Assembly: GCF_025264645.1 (NCBI RefSeq)
Contig: NZ_CP073696.1
Coordinates: 3,472,001-3,536,000, forward strand
DNA: 64,000 bases
Source of the DNA: Edaphobacter lichenicola
Lineage (GTDB): Bacteria > Acidobacteriota > Terriglobia > Terriglobales > Acidobacteriaceae
Reading direction: 5' to 3'
Shown here: piece by piece, positions 34,999 to 43,446 of the stretch
Layout of the letters: each line of letters opens with the position of its first letter
How positions within the stretch are numbered: position 1 is the first letter of the stretch
Notes under the pieces: model-generated
The model's input: only the letters and a program-made list of their open reading frames with translations
What the model was told of the DNA's origin: nothing
Database searches by the model: none
Position numbers and translations under genes: made by a program

Positions 34999-36870
34999 TT
35001 AGGGAGTCTGTGGCGGGCCAAGCAAAGGAGTCTTCACCGGAGTTGCCAGCCCGACAACTTCAGTCAGGATGCTGCTCCCCTGGTTCGTAATCCACAGATT
35101 CCCACTCGCATCGATCTGGATTGCATACGCCTCCAGCAACTTCGCGTCTCCGGCATAGCCCGCCGAAGGCGACAAAATCTGCCCCGGCGATGATGCCGCC
35201 GAGCCCGCCAGCTCCGTGATCGATGGCCCCCGATAATTTGTAACCCACACATGGCCCGATCCATCGATCGCCAGCCCCTGCGGATGGTTGATGCTGGCCT
35301 TCATATCGCTATACCCGCTCGAAATAACGGTTCCATCGCTGGCCAGTTGGCTGATGCTGTCGCCGGAATAGTTGGCCACCCACACATCGCCGCGCTGGTC
35401 GATAGCGATACCGTCCGGCATATTGCAGCACGCGTAGCTGCTGATCTGAGTTCCGTCTGCAGACACCTTGGTCACCGTGTCTATATCCGAGTAGTTTGTC
35501 ACCCAGCCGTTGTGGTTCCCGTCGATAGCTACCGCAACCGGAAACTCGAACTGGCTCGACGTGTACCCCTTTGCCCCCGACAACGGCTGGCCAGTACTCG
35601 ACAGCAAGGTCAGGCTCGAGTTGCCGTTATTCACAATCCACACCGTTCCATTGGTATCGATCGCGATCGCCTCTGGAAAGTAAATCCCCCCCGAGCTATA
35701 TCCATTGGCACCAGAGACCGGTTGTCCGCTTGAGTTAAGCTCCGTCACGCTGCCAAAGCCACCGGTACTCTGCTGATTAGGAATCCAGACATTATCCTGC
35801 GCATCGATCGCAAGACTGTACGTACTCATCAAGCCGTTGCCAGTGATGCCGTTTGCAAAGACCGGATTGCCCGTATTCGAATACTTCGATGCAACACCCG
35901 CGTAGCTGGCAACCCAGACGCTGCCGGTCGAATCAACCCCCAGCCCGGATGGCACACTGATGCCTCCGCCCGCATAGTTGATGAACAGCGTCCAGTCCGA
36001 GGGCGCCGCAGTAAGCGCCGGTTCAAACGGAGCGCCGCTGGCCTGCTGCGCATAGAGTGCGGCAATGCTATTCCCCGGGTTTCGCACAACGTTGAACGCT
36101 GCATCCAAAGTATTGGCCGGAGCAGAACCTCCGCTGGGCGTGGTCGCAGAAAAAAGCTGGCCGCAGGCCGAAGCCGCTGCCGTGCAGTTATTGAGCACAT
36201 TCGCCAAGGTGTTGATCTTCGCAGCGGGCGACACCCCGGTCTTGGGAAAGGCTGCTCCCGGCGACGTTCCTGCGGTGGGATTCACAAGATTCGCAACGGT
36301 GGCAAACGCATTGGCAAGACCCTGAGCGTTGGTCGCCGTTGCTCCAACGTTCGCACCAACGCTAAGAAACTGAGCGAGTCCCCATGCCATAGCAGCAGTT
36401 GTGACTTCATTGACGACAAACTTGGACGCGGACACAATCTGGTTGCAGGCGCCAAGCGCGCTGGCGAGAGCAATCGCCGAGTTATCCGGCGAAGCCCCCA
36501 CCTGTCCCCCGCGAATCACAACATAAAGCTGAGAAGCCGCCGCCGGGCAGGCGTAGCCAGAAGGCACGGTAAAGGACCCGGTTGCATCCGTAGTCAGTGT
36601 GGTCGTCAGCAGTGCAGTCGAGGCCGACCCATTCCCCGTCGTGCCAGCCGCGTAAAGTTGGACGGCCGCACCCACAATTGGTTGCGCGGTACCAGCCATC
36701 GCCTTCCCGCTAAAACTCACGCCAGGGTTTGCGGGCGTAACAGGTGGTGGCGTAACCGGCGGCGGAGTGGTGGTGGAACCACCGCCACCGCATCCCGCGA
36801 GGGAGCAAGAGAGAGCGCCCACCATCGCCACATAGAAAAGCCTTAGAGTGCTGTGCAAGATCGATTTCAC
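34999..36870 (-). CDS. NHL-repeat beta-propeller lipoprotein
   Basis: 623 residues. Lipoprotein signal ending LAGC (C at 27) then a Gly/Ser/Thr/Pro linker. Residues ~45-130 are an Ig-like carboxypeptidase-regulatory-type domain (GKAMAGTAQPIVGAAVQLYA); ~130-290 is an Ala-rich helical part; the rest is six or so NHL-like repeats of the form 'A-I-D-x-x-G-x-V-W-V-x-N' (VDSTGSVWVASYAG, IDTNGTVWIVNNGN, IDQRGDVWVANYSG, IDGSGHVWVTNYRG). A surface-anchored binding protein; ligand unknown. Starts 32 bases after the exosortase stop on the same strand and is probably in that operon. Convergent with the GH27 gene. Confidence 0.88.
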   Translation of the reverse strand: MKSILHSTLRLFYVAMVGALSCSLAGCGGGGSTTTPPPVTPPPVTPANPGVSFSGKAMAGTAQPIVGAAVQLYAAGTTGNGSASTALLTTTLTTDATGSFTVPSGYACPAAASQLYVVIRGGQVGASPDNSAIALASALGACNQIVSASKFVVNEVTTAAMAWGLAQFLSVGANVGATATNAQGLANAFATVANLVNPTAGTSPGAAFPKTGVSPAAKINTLANVLNNCTAAASACGQLFSATTPSGGSAPANTLDAAFNVVRNPGNSIAALYAQQASGAPFEPALTAAPSDWTLFINYAGGGISVPSGLGVDSTGSVWVASYAGVASKYSNTGNPVFANGITGNGLMSTYSLAIDAQDNVWIPNQQSTGGFGSVTELNSSGQPVSGANGYSSGGIYFPEAIAIDTNGTVWIVNNGNSSLTLLSSTGQPLSGAKGYTSSQFEFPVAVAIDGNHNGWVTNYSDIDTVTKVSADGTQISSYACCNMPDGIAIDQRGDVWVANYSGDSISQLASDGTVISSGYSDMKASINHPQGLAIDGSGHVWVTNYRGPSITELAGSAASSPGQILSPSAGYAGDAKLLEAYAIQIDASGNLWITNQGSSILTEVVGLATPVKTPLLGPPQTP

Positions 36871-36902
36871 TGGAGTGGCAAGGATACCAAAGGCGTCGAG
36901 TG

Positions 36903-38567
36903 TTAGCGGTGACGGTACGGTTGCGTGAGACCAGCCAGATCGACGGACGCGAGAAACGACCGAACAGCAGCCGTCATCTGTTGGCGAGCCACATCCGCTG
37001 GCAAGGTGGTGTCGATGGTCTCGGCCCGTAGCAGGATCGGAATCGGACGTTGCGGATCCTGCGAGAAAAGCGATTGAGCATCAGGCTTGCTGTAAACAAA
37101 ACCGAAGTGTTTACGGTCGCTCGAGTACTCGCCACACGTAGCGCCATTGCAGATCGTGGTCGCCTCAAGATACTGCGTAGCGCCATCGTTGAAAAACGAA
37201 CCGGAAAAATCGACTGGCACATTGCCGGCCATTGGCAGAGTCAGTTGGTCTCTCCACAGTGGGTCTTCGCCACGCGCGGAGTGGCAGATCAACGTGTCAT
37301 GCGACCCGAGAAGCGGCGACACAGCGAGGGACACATGCGGCCCTCCGTCAGCGGGTGCGTACTCGGCCCAATGATAGAGAAGCGTTCCGGCGAAGATGTT
37401 GTCATTCCAGGTACGAACCAGCTTGTAACTTCCCGCCTGAGCAGGGAACTGTCCGGCAGCGTCTTGATCGGCGTTCATTTGAGCCGTGTAACCGGCATTG
37501 TGCGTCTGGACATAAGCGCGCGCCACCTTGTAACCACTGAAGAGCGTCAGCACCAGCATGGCTGCGAAGCGCAGATAGAAGCTGGAGTTCTTTGCTGACT
37601 CAACCGAAGCGGAGACGTTTATCGCAGGTGGCTTGATCTGGCCGGGCGATTCGCTCAGGCGGCGAACAACATAAAACAACAAGAACGTCCCCACGAGAAA
37701 CAGGCATCCCCCGATCACATAGTCACCCATCTCCGCCTTATTCTGCAGCGAAGTAAAGTGCAGCGCGACCAGGTAATACAGCACCAGCAGGCAAAGACGT
37801 GCGAAGTTGAAGGCGTATCCCAGCAGTACAGCGCCGGCGACGACGGCCGCGTGTGCATACCAGCGAAACCGGTAGACATACCCCGCGATCAATGCGATAA
37901 AGCCCATCGTAATAGCGCCCCGAATGCCGTTACATCCGGGTGCGATGAACATGCCAAAGTCGGGCGTGAACATCAGACGCAGCTGATCTGGACTTAGAGG
38001 CTGCCCCAGTGCAATCGCGAACCCGCGGGCCACATGAGCCGAGATACGCTGCAACGGCAGATCGACAAAAACATTGAAGACGTGAGGAACCGGATTCACA
38101 AAAAACAGGAGCACCAGGGGGAACAAAGACGCTCGGAACAGGCGCGTTCCACCAAAGAGCAGCACCACCCCCGCACCATACGCAAACATGACCAGCGAAT
38201 ACGGCGGAACAAAGATCGACCACTGCGGTGAGAAGACAAATATCAGGACGGACTGGTCTCGGAGGTGAACGACAAAGGCAGTGACGGCCAGAATGACCAG
38301 CCCCCACCAACTGCCCTCCATCTCCCACTCAAGCGATCGCCAAACCCGCAGAACCAGCACGAAGCTGACCAGCGGAACGAACATGCCAATCGATTTAAGG
38401 GCGTCAGTTGTCCACATCGCCCACAGAGCATTTACCGTGGACCAGATAGTGGAAAGGCCGAGGACCGCGACAATCGCCGCGAGTCCCGCGGCTTGGTACA
38501 AGTTTGTTCTTTCCGCTCCAGCCGAATGGAGGGGGCTGACTTCAACTGCAGCAGGAAAAGTTGGCAT
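36903..38567 (-). CDS. xrtJ: exosortase J-like transpeptidase with C-terminal EpsI domain
   Basis: 554 residues. About eight membrane spans carry the exosortase catalytic triad: C212 in FIAPGCNGIRGAITMG, R257 in NFARLCLLVLYY and H270 in ALHFTSLQNKAEMGDY. Exosortases cut PEP-CTERM-type tails at the membrane and are thought to transfer the protein to an acceptor. Residues ~350-554 are a periplasmic EpsI/DUF3485-like domain (AGSYKLVRTWNDNIFAGTLL, HDTLICHSARGEDPLWRD), as in fused exosortases. The type J assignment rests on the PExPT substrate next door and acidobacterial context. ATG at 38567 is preferred over a TTG nine codons upstream. Second gene in the operon, 60 bases after the peptide gene. 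Confidence 0.9.
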   Translation of the reverse strand: MPTFPAAVEVSPLHSAGAERTNLYQAAGLAAIVAVLGLSTIWSTVNALWAMWTTDALKSIGMFVPLVSFVLVLRVWRSLEWEMEGSWWGLVILAVTAFVVHLRDQSVLIFVFSPQWSIFVPPYSLVMFAYGAGVVLLFGGTRLFRASLFPLVLLFFVNPVPHVFNVFVDLPLQRISAHVARGFAIALGQPLSPDQLRLMFTPDFGMFIAPGCNGIRGAITMGFIALIAGYVYRFRWYAHAAVVAGAVLLGYAFNFARLCLLVLYYLVALHFTSLQNKAEMGDYVIGGCLFLVGTFLLFYVVRRLSESPGQIKPPAINVSASVESAKNSSFYLRFAAMLVLTLFSGYKVARAYVQTHNAGYTAQMNADQDAAGQFPAQAGSYKLVRTWNDNIFAGTLLYHWAEYAPADGGPHVSLAVSPLLGSHDTLICHSARGEDPLWRDQLTLPMAGNVPVDFSGSFFNDGATQYLEATTICNGATCGEYSSDRKHFGFVYSKPDAQSLFSQDPQRPIPILLRAETIDTTLPADVARQQMTAAVRSFLASVDLAGLTQPYRHR

Positions 38568-38627
38568 ACCGATTCGATTCAGGTGGCGCACCAAGGGGAG
38601 TATCGGGGTGGCCTTCCCGGTAAGTGG

Positions 38628-38819
38628 TTATTTGGACTGGCTGCGACGGGCTTTGATGCGAGCACGTGCCGAAACGAAAAATGCACCCGCAGAGCCTACA
38701 ACCGCGAGAATAGCTGTTGGATTTTCAGGGGATTCAGTGCAACCGCCTTGCGCATACAGCGGGAGGGCGACGGATGAGAGGAGAGCTATGCCAGCGAGTA
38801 AAAGACAGGTTTTCTTCAT
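38628..38819 (-). CDS. PExPT-CTERM mini-protein, probable exosortase substrate
   Basis: 63 residues. Residues 1-24 are a signal peptide (MKKTCLLLAGIALLSSVALP, LYAQ). After a linker of six residues (GGCTES) comes the sorting tail: P31-E-N-P-T35, a hydrophobic helix (AILAVVGSAGAFFVS) and a basic end (ARARIKARR). This is the tripartite PEP-CTERM layout in PExPT form. If both cleavages occur, the released product would be about eleven residues including one Cys. GAGGA is five bases upstream of the ATG. Immediately upstream of the exosortase gene and in the same direction. Confidence 0.85.
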   Translation of the reverse strand: MKKTCLLLAGIALLSSVALPLYAQGGCTESPENPTAILAVVGSAGAFFVSARARIKARRSQSK

Positions 38820-38836
38820 TTGTGTCCTCAATTGGG

Positions 38837-38865
38837 AAGGTACCTACACGAAAGTTGAAAGTCAA
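38837..38865 (-). promoter_or_regulatory. predicted promoter of the exosortase operon
   Basis: Read on the minus strand: TTGACT (38860-38865), a 17-base spacer, TACCTT (38837-38842). The start codon of the mini-protein is 18 bases downstream, with a GAGGA ribosome-binding site between. No riboswitch or sigma-54 pattern was found further upstream. Confidence 0.5.
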
Positions 38866-39075
38866 CGCAGAATGCCCTTGCCCTCGTAACACTTTTGGGT
38901 ATCGAAAATGTTTTCATCCTCCATCTACAGACCAGACGCAAGGTCGCCACCGTCTAACCTCATAATTAATCAGCATTTGTCGCAAAATCACCGGCGCACC
39001 GCGTCAGGCGCACCACTCCCGCATCGGCTTTCGCGGGTGACCTGTTTACACTTAAGTTGTACCTGCGATCCCTGC

Positions 39076-41769
39076 CTACTTCGGTTGAGACGCCAGCCAT
39101 GCGTGCAGCTTCGACTCCTGTGCCGAACGTAACTGAATGCAATCGTTGATGCTGTCCACGGCCGTCGCCAGCGTGTGCTTCGCGGCCTCCACCTTGTGCG
39201 TGGCAAAGAAGCTGGCAACCTCATCCCGCTGCCGAACCGTACAGAACGAGCCAGTCGCCGCCACTACCTCCGCGCCAGACGAAACCGTCAGCTGCGCGCG
39301 AACCTTATCCCAGTTCTTCTGAATGTAACCCCACGTCTGATCGCGGGTCTCGCGGTCGCGCAACAGCGCTGCCAGGATGGTCCCGCTATCCTGGTTACGA
39401 ACCGCTCCTGAAGCCGTATAGTCCAGCGTCCTTGTCACCAGTGACGGATCGCGAAATCGCGCCAGCGCACGCAGAGCATCGCTCTGCTGACCCGGCTCGC
39501 TGGCGTACTTGCTCACGGCAAGCAGCTTCTCATAGAGCGCAGCATCGCCATGGCTCGTGCTGACCAGCACCGCAGCGTCCGAAAGCGTCGGGTCGAGCGT
39601 CTTATCCTTCTTGTTATCCACTGCGAACGTCCGCGTCGTCAGTAGCTGCGCCTCGGCCAGCACGGTGGAGTCGTGCGCGTCACCCAGCAACTCGAAGAGC
39701 GTCCCGCGAAGCTGTTGCCGATCGAACGACTCTCCCTTCACCGGGCTGCCAAGCGCCGTATAAACCGGCCCGAACTGGCGTCGCAGCACACCTGCAAGCT
39801 CCGCGCGGTCCTCCTCCGACGCAATGTCCGCATCAACCATCTTGATCTGCTGGTACGCCGTCTCAAGCAGCACAGCGCCACTATCCTGCTTCAGCGCCAG
39901 AACCACATCGAGATAGTCGCCGACCGCAGCCCGTCCCGAAAGCACCATCGCCCAACGATCGCCCAGCAGACCAATCCGCTCCGCTGGTGTCAGCGACGTC
40001 TCCGCCTTCGCGACAATCGCGCTCAACTGCGAAGCCGTATAGTCCGTTCGAAAATAGCCCTTTGCCGCCGCATTCGCATACAACATCGGCAGTCCGGCAT
40101 CCATCGGCAATGGAAGAGTCGCATCCTCAGGCCGCAGCACACGGCAGATCGGCTCCGCATTCGTCTTCAGGCACACCGGAACCGACCACTCCGTACCGCC
40201 AGCCGGCTCACGATTTGTCTCCGCCGCAGACAGAAAAAACCTGCTCTGCGCCACTGGAACACCCCCCGCCCGTCTCTCTGAGAACGTCAGCAGCGGCACC
40301 CCCGGCTGCGTCACAAAGCTCGACATCACCTTATCCACCGGCAGATGCGAATTCGCCGTCTGGGCCCCCCAGAAGTCCTCCGCCGTCGCATTCGCATACA
40401 GGTGAGCCTGCAGATAGTTATGCACCCCCTGCCGAAAGACCTCCTTCCCGAGATAGTTCTCCACCATCCCGATCACCGCGCCAGCCTTGCCATACGCGAT
40501 GCCGTCGAACATCTCGTTGATCTCATCCGGAGTATCGGCAGTCGCTCGAATCGCCCGCGTACTCCTCCCCGAATCGAGGTTCAGCGTCTCATCGAGGCTC
40601 TGCGCATCATCCTGCGAAAAGCCCCACTCCGGATGCCAGGTCGCCGCCGCCTTCGTCTCCATCCACGTCGCAAACCCCTCGTTGAGCCACAGATTGTCCC
40701 ACCACTCCATCGTCACCATATCGCCAAACCACTGGTGCGCCATCTCATGCGCGACCACCACCGCCACCCGTTTCTTCTCGGGAATGCTCCCGATCCTTGC
40801 ATCCACCAGCAGATCGGTCTCGCGATACGTAATGCAACCGAAGTTCTCCATCGCTCCGGCCTCAAAGTCAGGCAGCGCCACCATATCCAGCTTTGGCATC
40901 GGGTATTTAATCCCAAAGTAAGTGTCGTAGTAATGCAAAACGTACTTCGCCGACTCCACCGCAAACTTCGTCAGCCCAACCTTGTCCGGTGTCGCACACG
41001 CGCGGATCGGCACACCATCCGACTTCCCCTCCGTGCACTTGAAATCCCCCACAAGAAACGCCACAAGATAGGTCGACATCTTCGGCGTCGTCGCAAAGCG
41101 CAGCGTATGCTTTCCCGCAATCGGCCCCGCCTTGTCCGAGATCATTGTGCTATTTGAGATCGCCGTATCGCCGCTATCGACGATCATCGTAATGTCGTAC
41201 GTAGCCTTCAGCGCCGGCTCATCGAAGCTCGGATAAGCCCGTCGCGCATCGGTCGGCTCGAACTGCGTTACCGCATAACTTCGCGTCTTCGTCTTCGAAA
41301 GATAGAACCCGCGCAGCTTGTCATTCAGCACCCCCGTATACCGAATCGCCAGCGTAACCCTGCCCGCAGGCAGCTCATTGGCAAACGAAAAAGTGGCCTG
41401 CTCCTTCTCGCCATCGAGTGTCGTGATCGCAGTCTGCGGATGCTGATCCGTCTCGACCGGCGTCAGTGGCCTCGGCACCGACCCAAGCTTGCCGTAAGCG
41501 TAGGTAGCAATCGGCAGCGCATACGCCTTTACCTCGCCAAACCTGATCTCCGCCGCATTCAACGTAATGCTCTTGCTCGGAGCATCCAGCACAACATCGA
41601 TCGTCTCTTCGCCGCGGAAGGTCGCCGCGTTCAGGTCCGGAGTCAACGTCAACGCATAGTGCTCCGGATGAACTCCACCCGGAAGCCGTTGCGCCTGAGC
41701 TGCAGTTGCTGTGAGAAGAACCAGGGCAGAGAAGGCAGAGAAGACAACTGCAGCATGACGCACAAACAT
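39076..41769 (-). CDS. exported M1-family aminopeptidase
   Basis: 897 residues. Signal peptide (MFVRHAAVVFSAFSALVLLT, ATAAQAQ). Aminopeptidase N layout: N-terminal beta saddle (LPGGVHPEHYALTLTPDLNA), the exopeptidase motif GAMEN in PDFEAGAMENFGC, and the zinc site HEMAHQWFGD with the downstream Glu in LWLNEGFATWME (near residue 340-365). A beta domain and an ERAP1-like helical C-terminal domain follow. Zinc enzyme that removes N-terminal residues from peptides in the periplasm. ATG at 41769; an upstream frame to 41919 has no signal peptide at its start. Confidence 0.95.
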   Translation of the reverse strand: MFVRHAAVVFSAFSALVLLTATAAQAQRLPGGVHPEHYALTLTPDLNAATFRGEETIDVVLDAPSKSITLNAAEIRFGEVKAYALPIATYAYGKLGSVPRPLTPVETDQHPQTAITTLDGEKEQATFSFANELPAGRVTLAIRYTGVLNDKLRGFYLSKTKTRSYAVTQFEPTDARRAYPSFDEPALKATYDITMIVDSGDTAISNSTMISDKAGPIAGKHTLRFATTPKMSTYLVAFLVGDFKCTEGKSDGVPIRACATPDKVGLTKFAVESAKYVLHYYDTYFGIKYPMPKLDMVALPDFEAGAMENFGCITYRETDLLVDARIGSIPEKKRVAVVVAHEMAHQWFGDMVTMEWWDNLWLNEGFATWMETKAAATWHPEWGFSQDDAQSLDETLNLDSGRSTRAIRATADTPDEINEMFDGIAYGKAGAVIGMVENYLGKEVFRQGVHNYLQAHLYANATAEDFWGAQTANSHLPVDKVMSSFVTQPGVPLLTFSERRAGGVPVAQSRFFLSAAETNREPAGGTEWSVPVCLKTNAEPICRVLRPEDATLPLPMDAGLPMLYANAAAKGYFRTDYTASQLSAIVAKAETSLTPAERIGLLGDRWAMVLSGRAAVGDYLDVVLALKQDSGAVLLETAYQQIKMVDADIASEEDRAELAGVLRRQFGPVYTALGSPVKGESFDRQQLRGTLFELLGDAHDSTVLAEAQLLTTRTFAVDNKKDKTLDPTLSDAAVLVSTSHGDAALYEKLLAVSKYASEPGQQSDALRALARFRDPSLVTRTLDYTASGAVRNQDSGTILAALLRDRETRDQTWGYIQKNWDKVRAQLTVSSGAEVVAATGSFCTVRQRDEVASFFATHKVEAAKHTLATAVDSINDCIQLRSAQESKLHAWLASQPK

Positions 41770-41834
41770 GAAGAGGCCTTTAGCAATCAAGAATTGTGTT
41801 AATGGATTTGAAAGCGCGTCGCAGCCAGATCGCC

Positions 41835-42650
41835 CTATTTCACGCGCCCAACGCATAGACGAGCCGGACGGTACTCTCTGATTGAGACGGTCTCGGCAGC
41901 AACTTCGGCAGCAGCGCACAGAGTCTCCCAGTCCTCCGCAACAAAGCTCCGCCGGATCGACACCGGCCCATCATGCAGGACGAACGGATGCCAGCTCGTG
42001 AACCGCGCCCACAACCGAAACAGATGGTACGGAACAGGCTTCCGGTGCAGGTCGTTGATGAACCATCCCCGTCGCGTCGTCCCCTCCATCCAGCGAAGGA
42101 AGTGCACAATCTGCGGATCGGTCAGATGGTGTGTCAGCAGCGAACAGATCACGACATCGATGTTCTCTGCCGTATCATCGGTCAACGCATCGCCAACCAG
42201 CCACTCAATCCGCTGGCTCTGCGGCGTCGCCTCTCGTGCCGCTCGAATCGCATCCGGATTCAGGTCGATCCCGGTAAGTGCCACTGAGATAGTGCGCTTG
42301 GCGGCCCACCGATGAATCAGCCGAAGCGTATCCCCATAGCCGCAACCAACATCCATGATCCGCAGCGGCCCCGCCGACGCTGGATGCGTTGCAACCATCG
42401 CTTCAAGCCATTTCAGCGTTGGACGATCCGCAAAAGTAAGCCGGTTAACGTGCGCAATATCATGCAGACACGCCCGAAGCTCCGCATAGCTGCAGGGCTG
42501 ATCCATCATCTCGATCAGATCCGCGCGTCGCGAAAAATCGAGTACCGCAGGGACCGTCGACAGGTGGGCCGATACCCTGCTCTCGAAAGAACTGGCGTCG
42601 ACTATTTCAGGTGAAGCGCTTTCCGGCGACGGGATGGAGGTCGAAGACAA
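41835..42650 (-). CDS. class I SAM-dependent methyltransferase
   Basis: 271 residues. SAM motif I is PLRIMDVGCGYGDTLRLIHR, followed by ALTGIDLNPDAIRAAREATP (acidic end of strand 2), VGDALTD and IDVVICSLLTHHL, and the beta-hairpin end GWFINDLHRKPVPYHLFRLW. The long N-terminal part (to ~95) is helical and may hold the substrate. Substrate unknown; resembles small-molecule methyltransferases of polyketide or lipid pathways. The frame opens with TTG at 42650 and no good ribosome-binding site; the true start may be downstream. Confidence 0.85.
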   Translation of the reverse strand: MSSTSIPSPESASPEIVDASSFESRVSAHLSTVPAVLDFSRRADLIEMMDQPCSYAELRACLHDIAHVNRLTFADRPTLKWLEAMVATHPASAGPLRIMDVGCGYGDTLRLIHRWAAKRTISVALTGIDLNPDAIRAAREATPQSQRIEWLVGDALTDDTAENIDVVICSLLTHHLTDPQIVHFLRWMEGTTRRGWFINDLHRKPVPYHLFRLWARFTSWHPFVLHDGPVSIRRSFVAEDWETLCAAAEVAAETVSIREYRPARLCVGRVK

Positions 42651-43204
42651 GATCGTTCGTGATCAGTATAACCTCTGAAATTACACAACTTAGGAAATGC
42701 ACGCCCGCAATTATTTTTGTACAGATTCTTGTTCCCACCCTTGACAGAGAACGGCCGAGATCCGTCGTTTGTATATCGTCATCCAGTTTCGCAGCCCGCC
42801 GAATGAGAACAATCAGTCCTTACATGCCGTCATCCTAGAGCGAAGCGAAGGATCCCTGTAGTTGTTGTTGCCGTTGTTTTGTTTCACATCTAGGTCGCGC
42901 AAAAGTGAAATTTTCGACAACACTTCCTCATTACCGTTCCCGGCCCACGAAGAAGACATGATCTCGATGGATCTGCTGTGCGTCACATGGAACGCACATA
43001 GCGGAAAGAGACATGAGCTCAGCCCAGAGCCACCGACTTTTTCCTGTTCAGAACTCGGAATGAGGCGTCCAGCTGTCCCGAAGAATCCACCCTTGTATCT
43101 CTTATCGCGACGCACTCCAGGACAAGCGTCATTCCACTTCAGAACAACGGATAGACCCCAGCGAAATTCGCTGTCAAGCCCTCAATCAGCAGAACCGCTT
43201 ACAT
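42651..43204. other. gene-poor stretch upstream of methyltransferase
   Basis: No convincing gene. Short frames on both strands have Ser/Pro/Arg-biased composition, and the minus-strand one runs through the dispersed repeat. The stretch contains the hairpin repeat at 42828-42864; otherwise I see nothing I can identify. Confidence 0.6.
42828..42864 (+). repeat. dispersed hairpin repeat, copy 2
   Basis: CGTCATCCTAGAGCG followed by AAGCGAAGGATCCCTGTA, nearly identical to 23590-23625 (same orientation). A further weak echo (GTCATCCAG) lies at about 42778. Confidence 0.75.
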
Positions 43205-43210
43205 ATCAAT

Positions 43211-43304
43211 AACATACGCTTGGCGTATGAGTTCCATTCGATTCGCTATACTTAGTACAGAGATCACAGAAAAAGGCCCCGAACCAGGGGCCTTCGTTGT
43301 TTAA
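43211..43304 (+). promoter_or_regulatory. orphan operator, -10 box and terminator
   Basis: An inverted repeat CATACGC-TTG-GCGTATG (43213-43229) overlaps the expected -35 of a TATACT -10 box (43247-43252). About 20 bases downstream is a terminator: AAGGCCCC-GAACCA-GGGGCCTT (43273-43294) followed by CGTTGTTT. The repeat resembles TetR/MarR-type operators. A transcript from here would be only some 45 bases long, so it is either a small RNA or the shell of a deleted gene. Confidence 0.5.
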
Positions 43305-43390
43305 TCCATCTAAGTCGTTTGAATGGAGATATTTAGCCGTAAACCTTTTAGAATCAAATTTTTACAGAAAGGCAATGTGGTAAATCATTG
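43305..43390. other. AT-rich spacer before the glk terminator
   Basis: AT-rich sequence with no recognisable gene. Confidence 0.5.
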
Positions 43391-43434
43391 AAAATAAAAC
43401 ACTTACAGATAGTAAGTGGGGGGGGGGTCCCCCC
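43391..43434 (-). terminator. terminator of the pentose phosphate operon, with poly-G tract
   Basis: On the minus strand, 3' of glk: a C6/C10-type tract, then CACTTAC-TATCT-GTAAGTG (43400-43418) followed by TTTTATTTT. The plus strand shows ten consecutive G (43418-43427), then T and six C (43429-43434), so a second GC hairpin can precede the AT-rich one. Confidence 0.7.
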
Positions 43435-43446
43435 TGAGGAGTCGGA

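Noticed and set aside
38832..39075. Possible riboswitch or sigma-54 promoter upstream of the exosortase operon
   Set aside because: A TGGC...TTGC pair has four bases between instead of about seven and no conserved aptamer core was found.
42813..43115. Minus-strand 100-codon frame containing RDPSLRSRMT
   Set aside because: It translates the dispersed repeat; no ribosome-binding site and biased composition.
42862..43212. Plus-strand 116-codon frame
   Set aside because: Ser/Pro-rich, no RBS, no recognisable motif; falls in gene-poor sequence.
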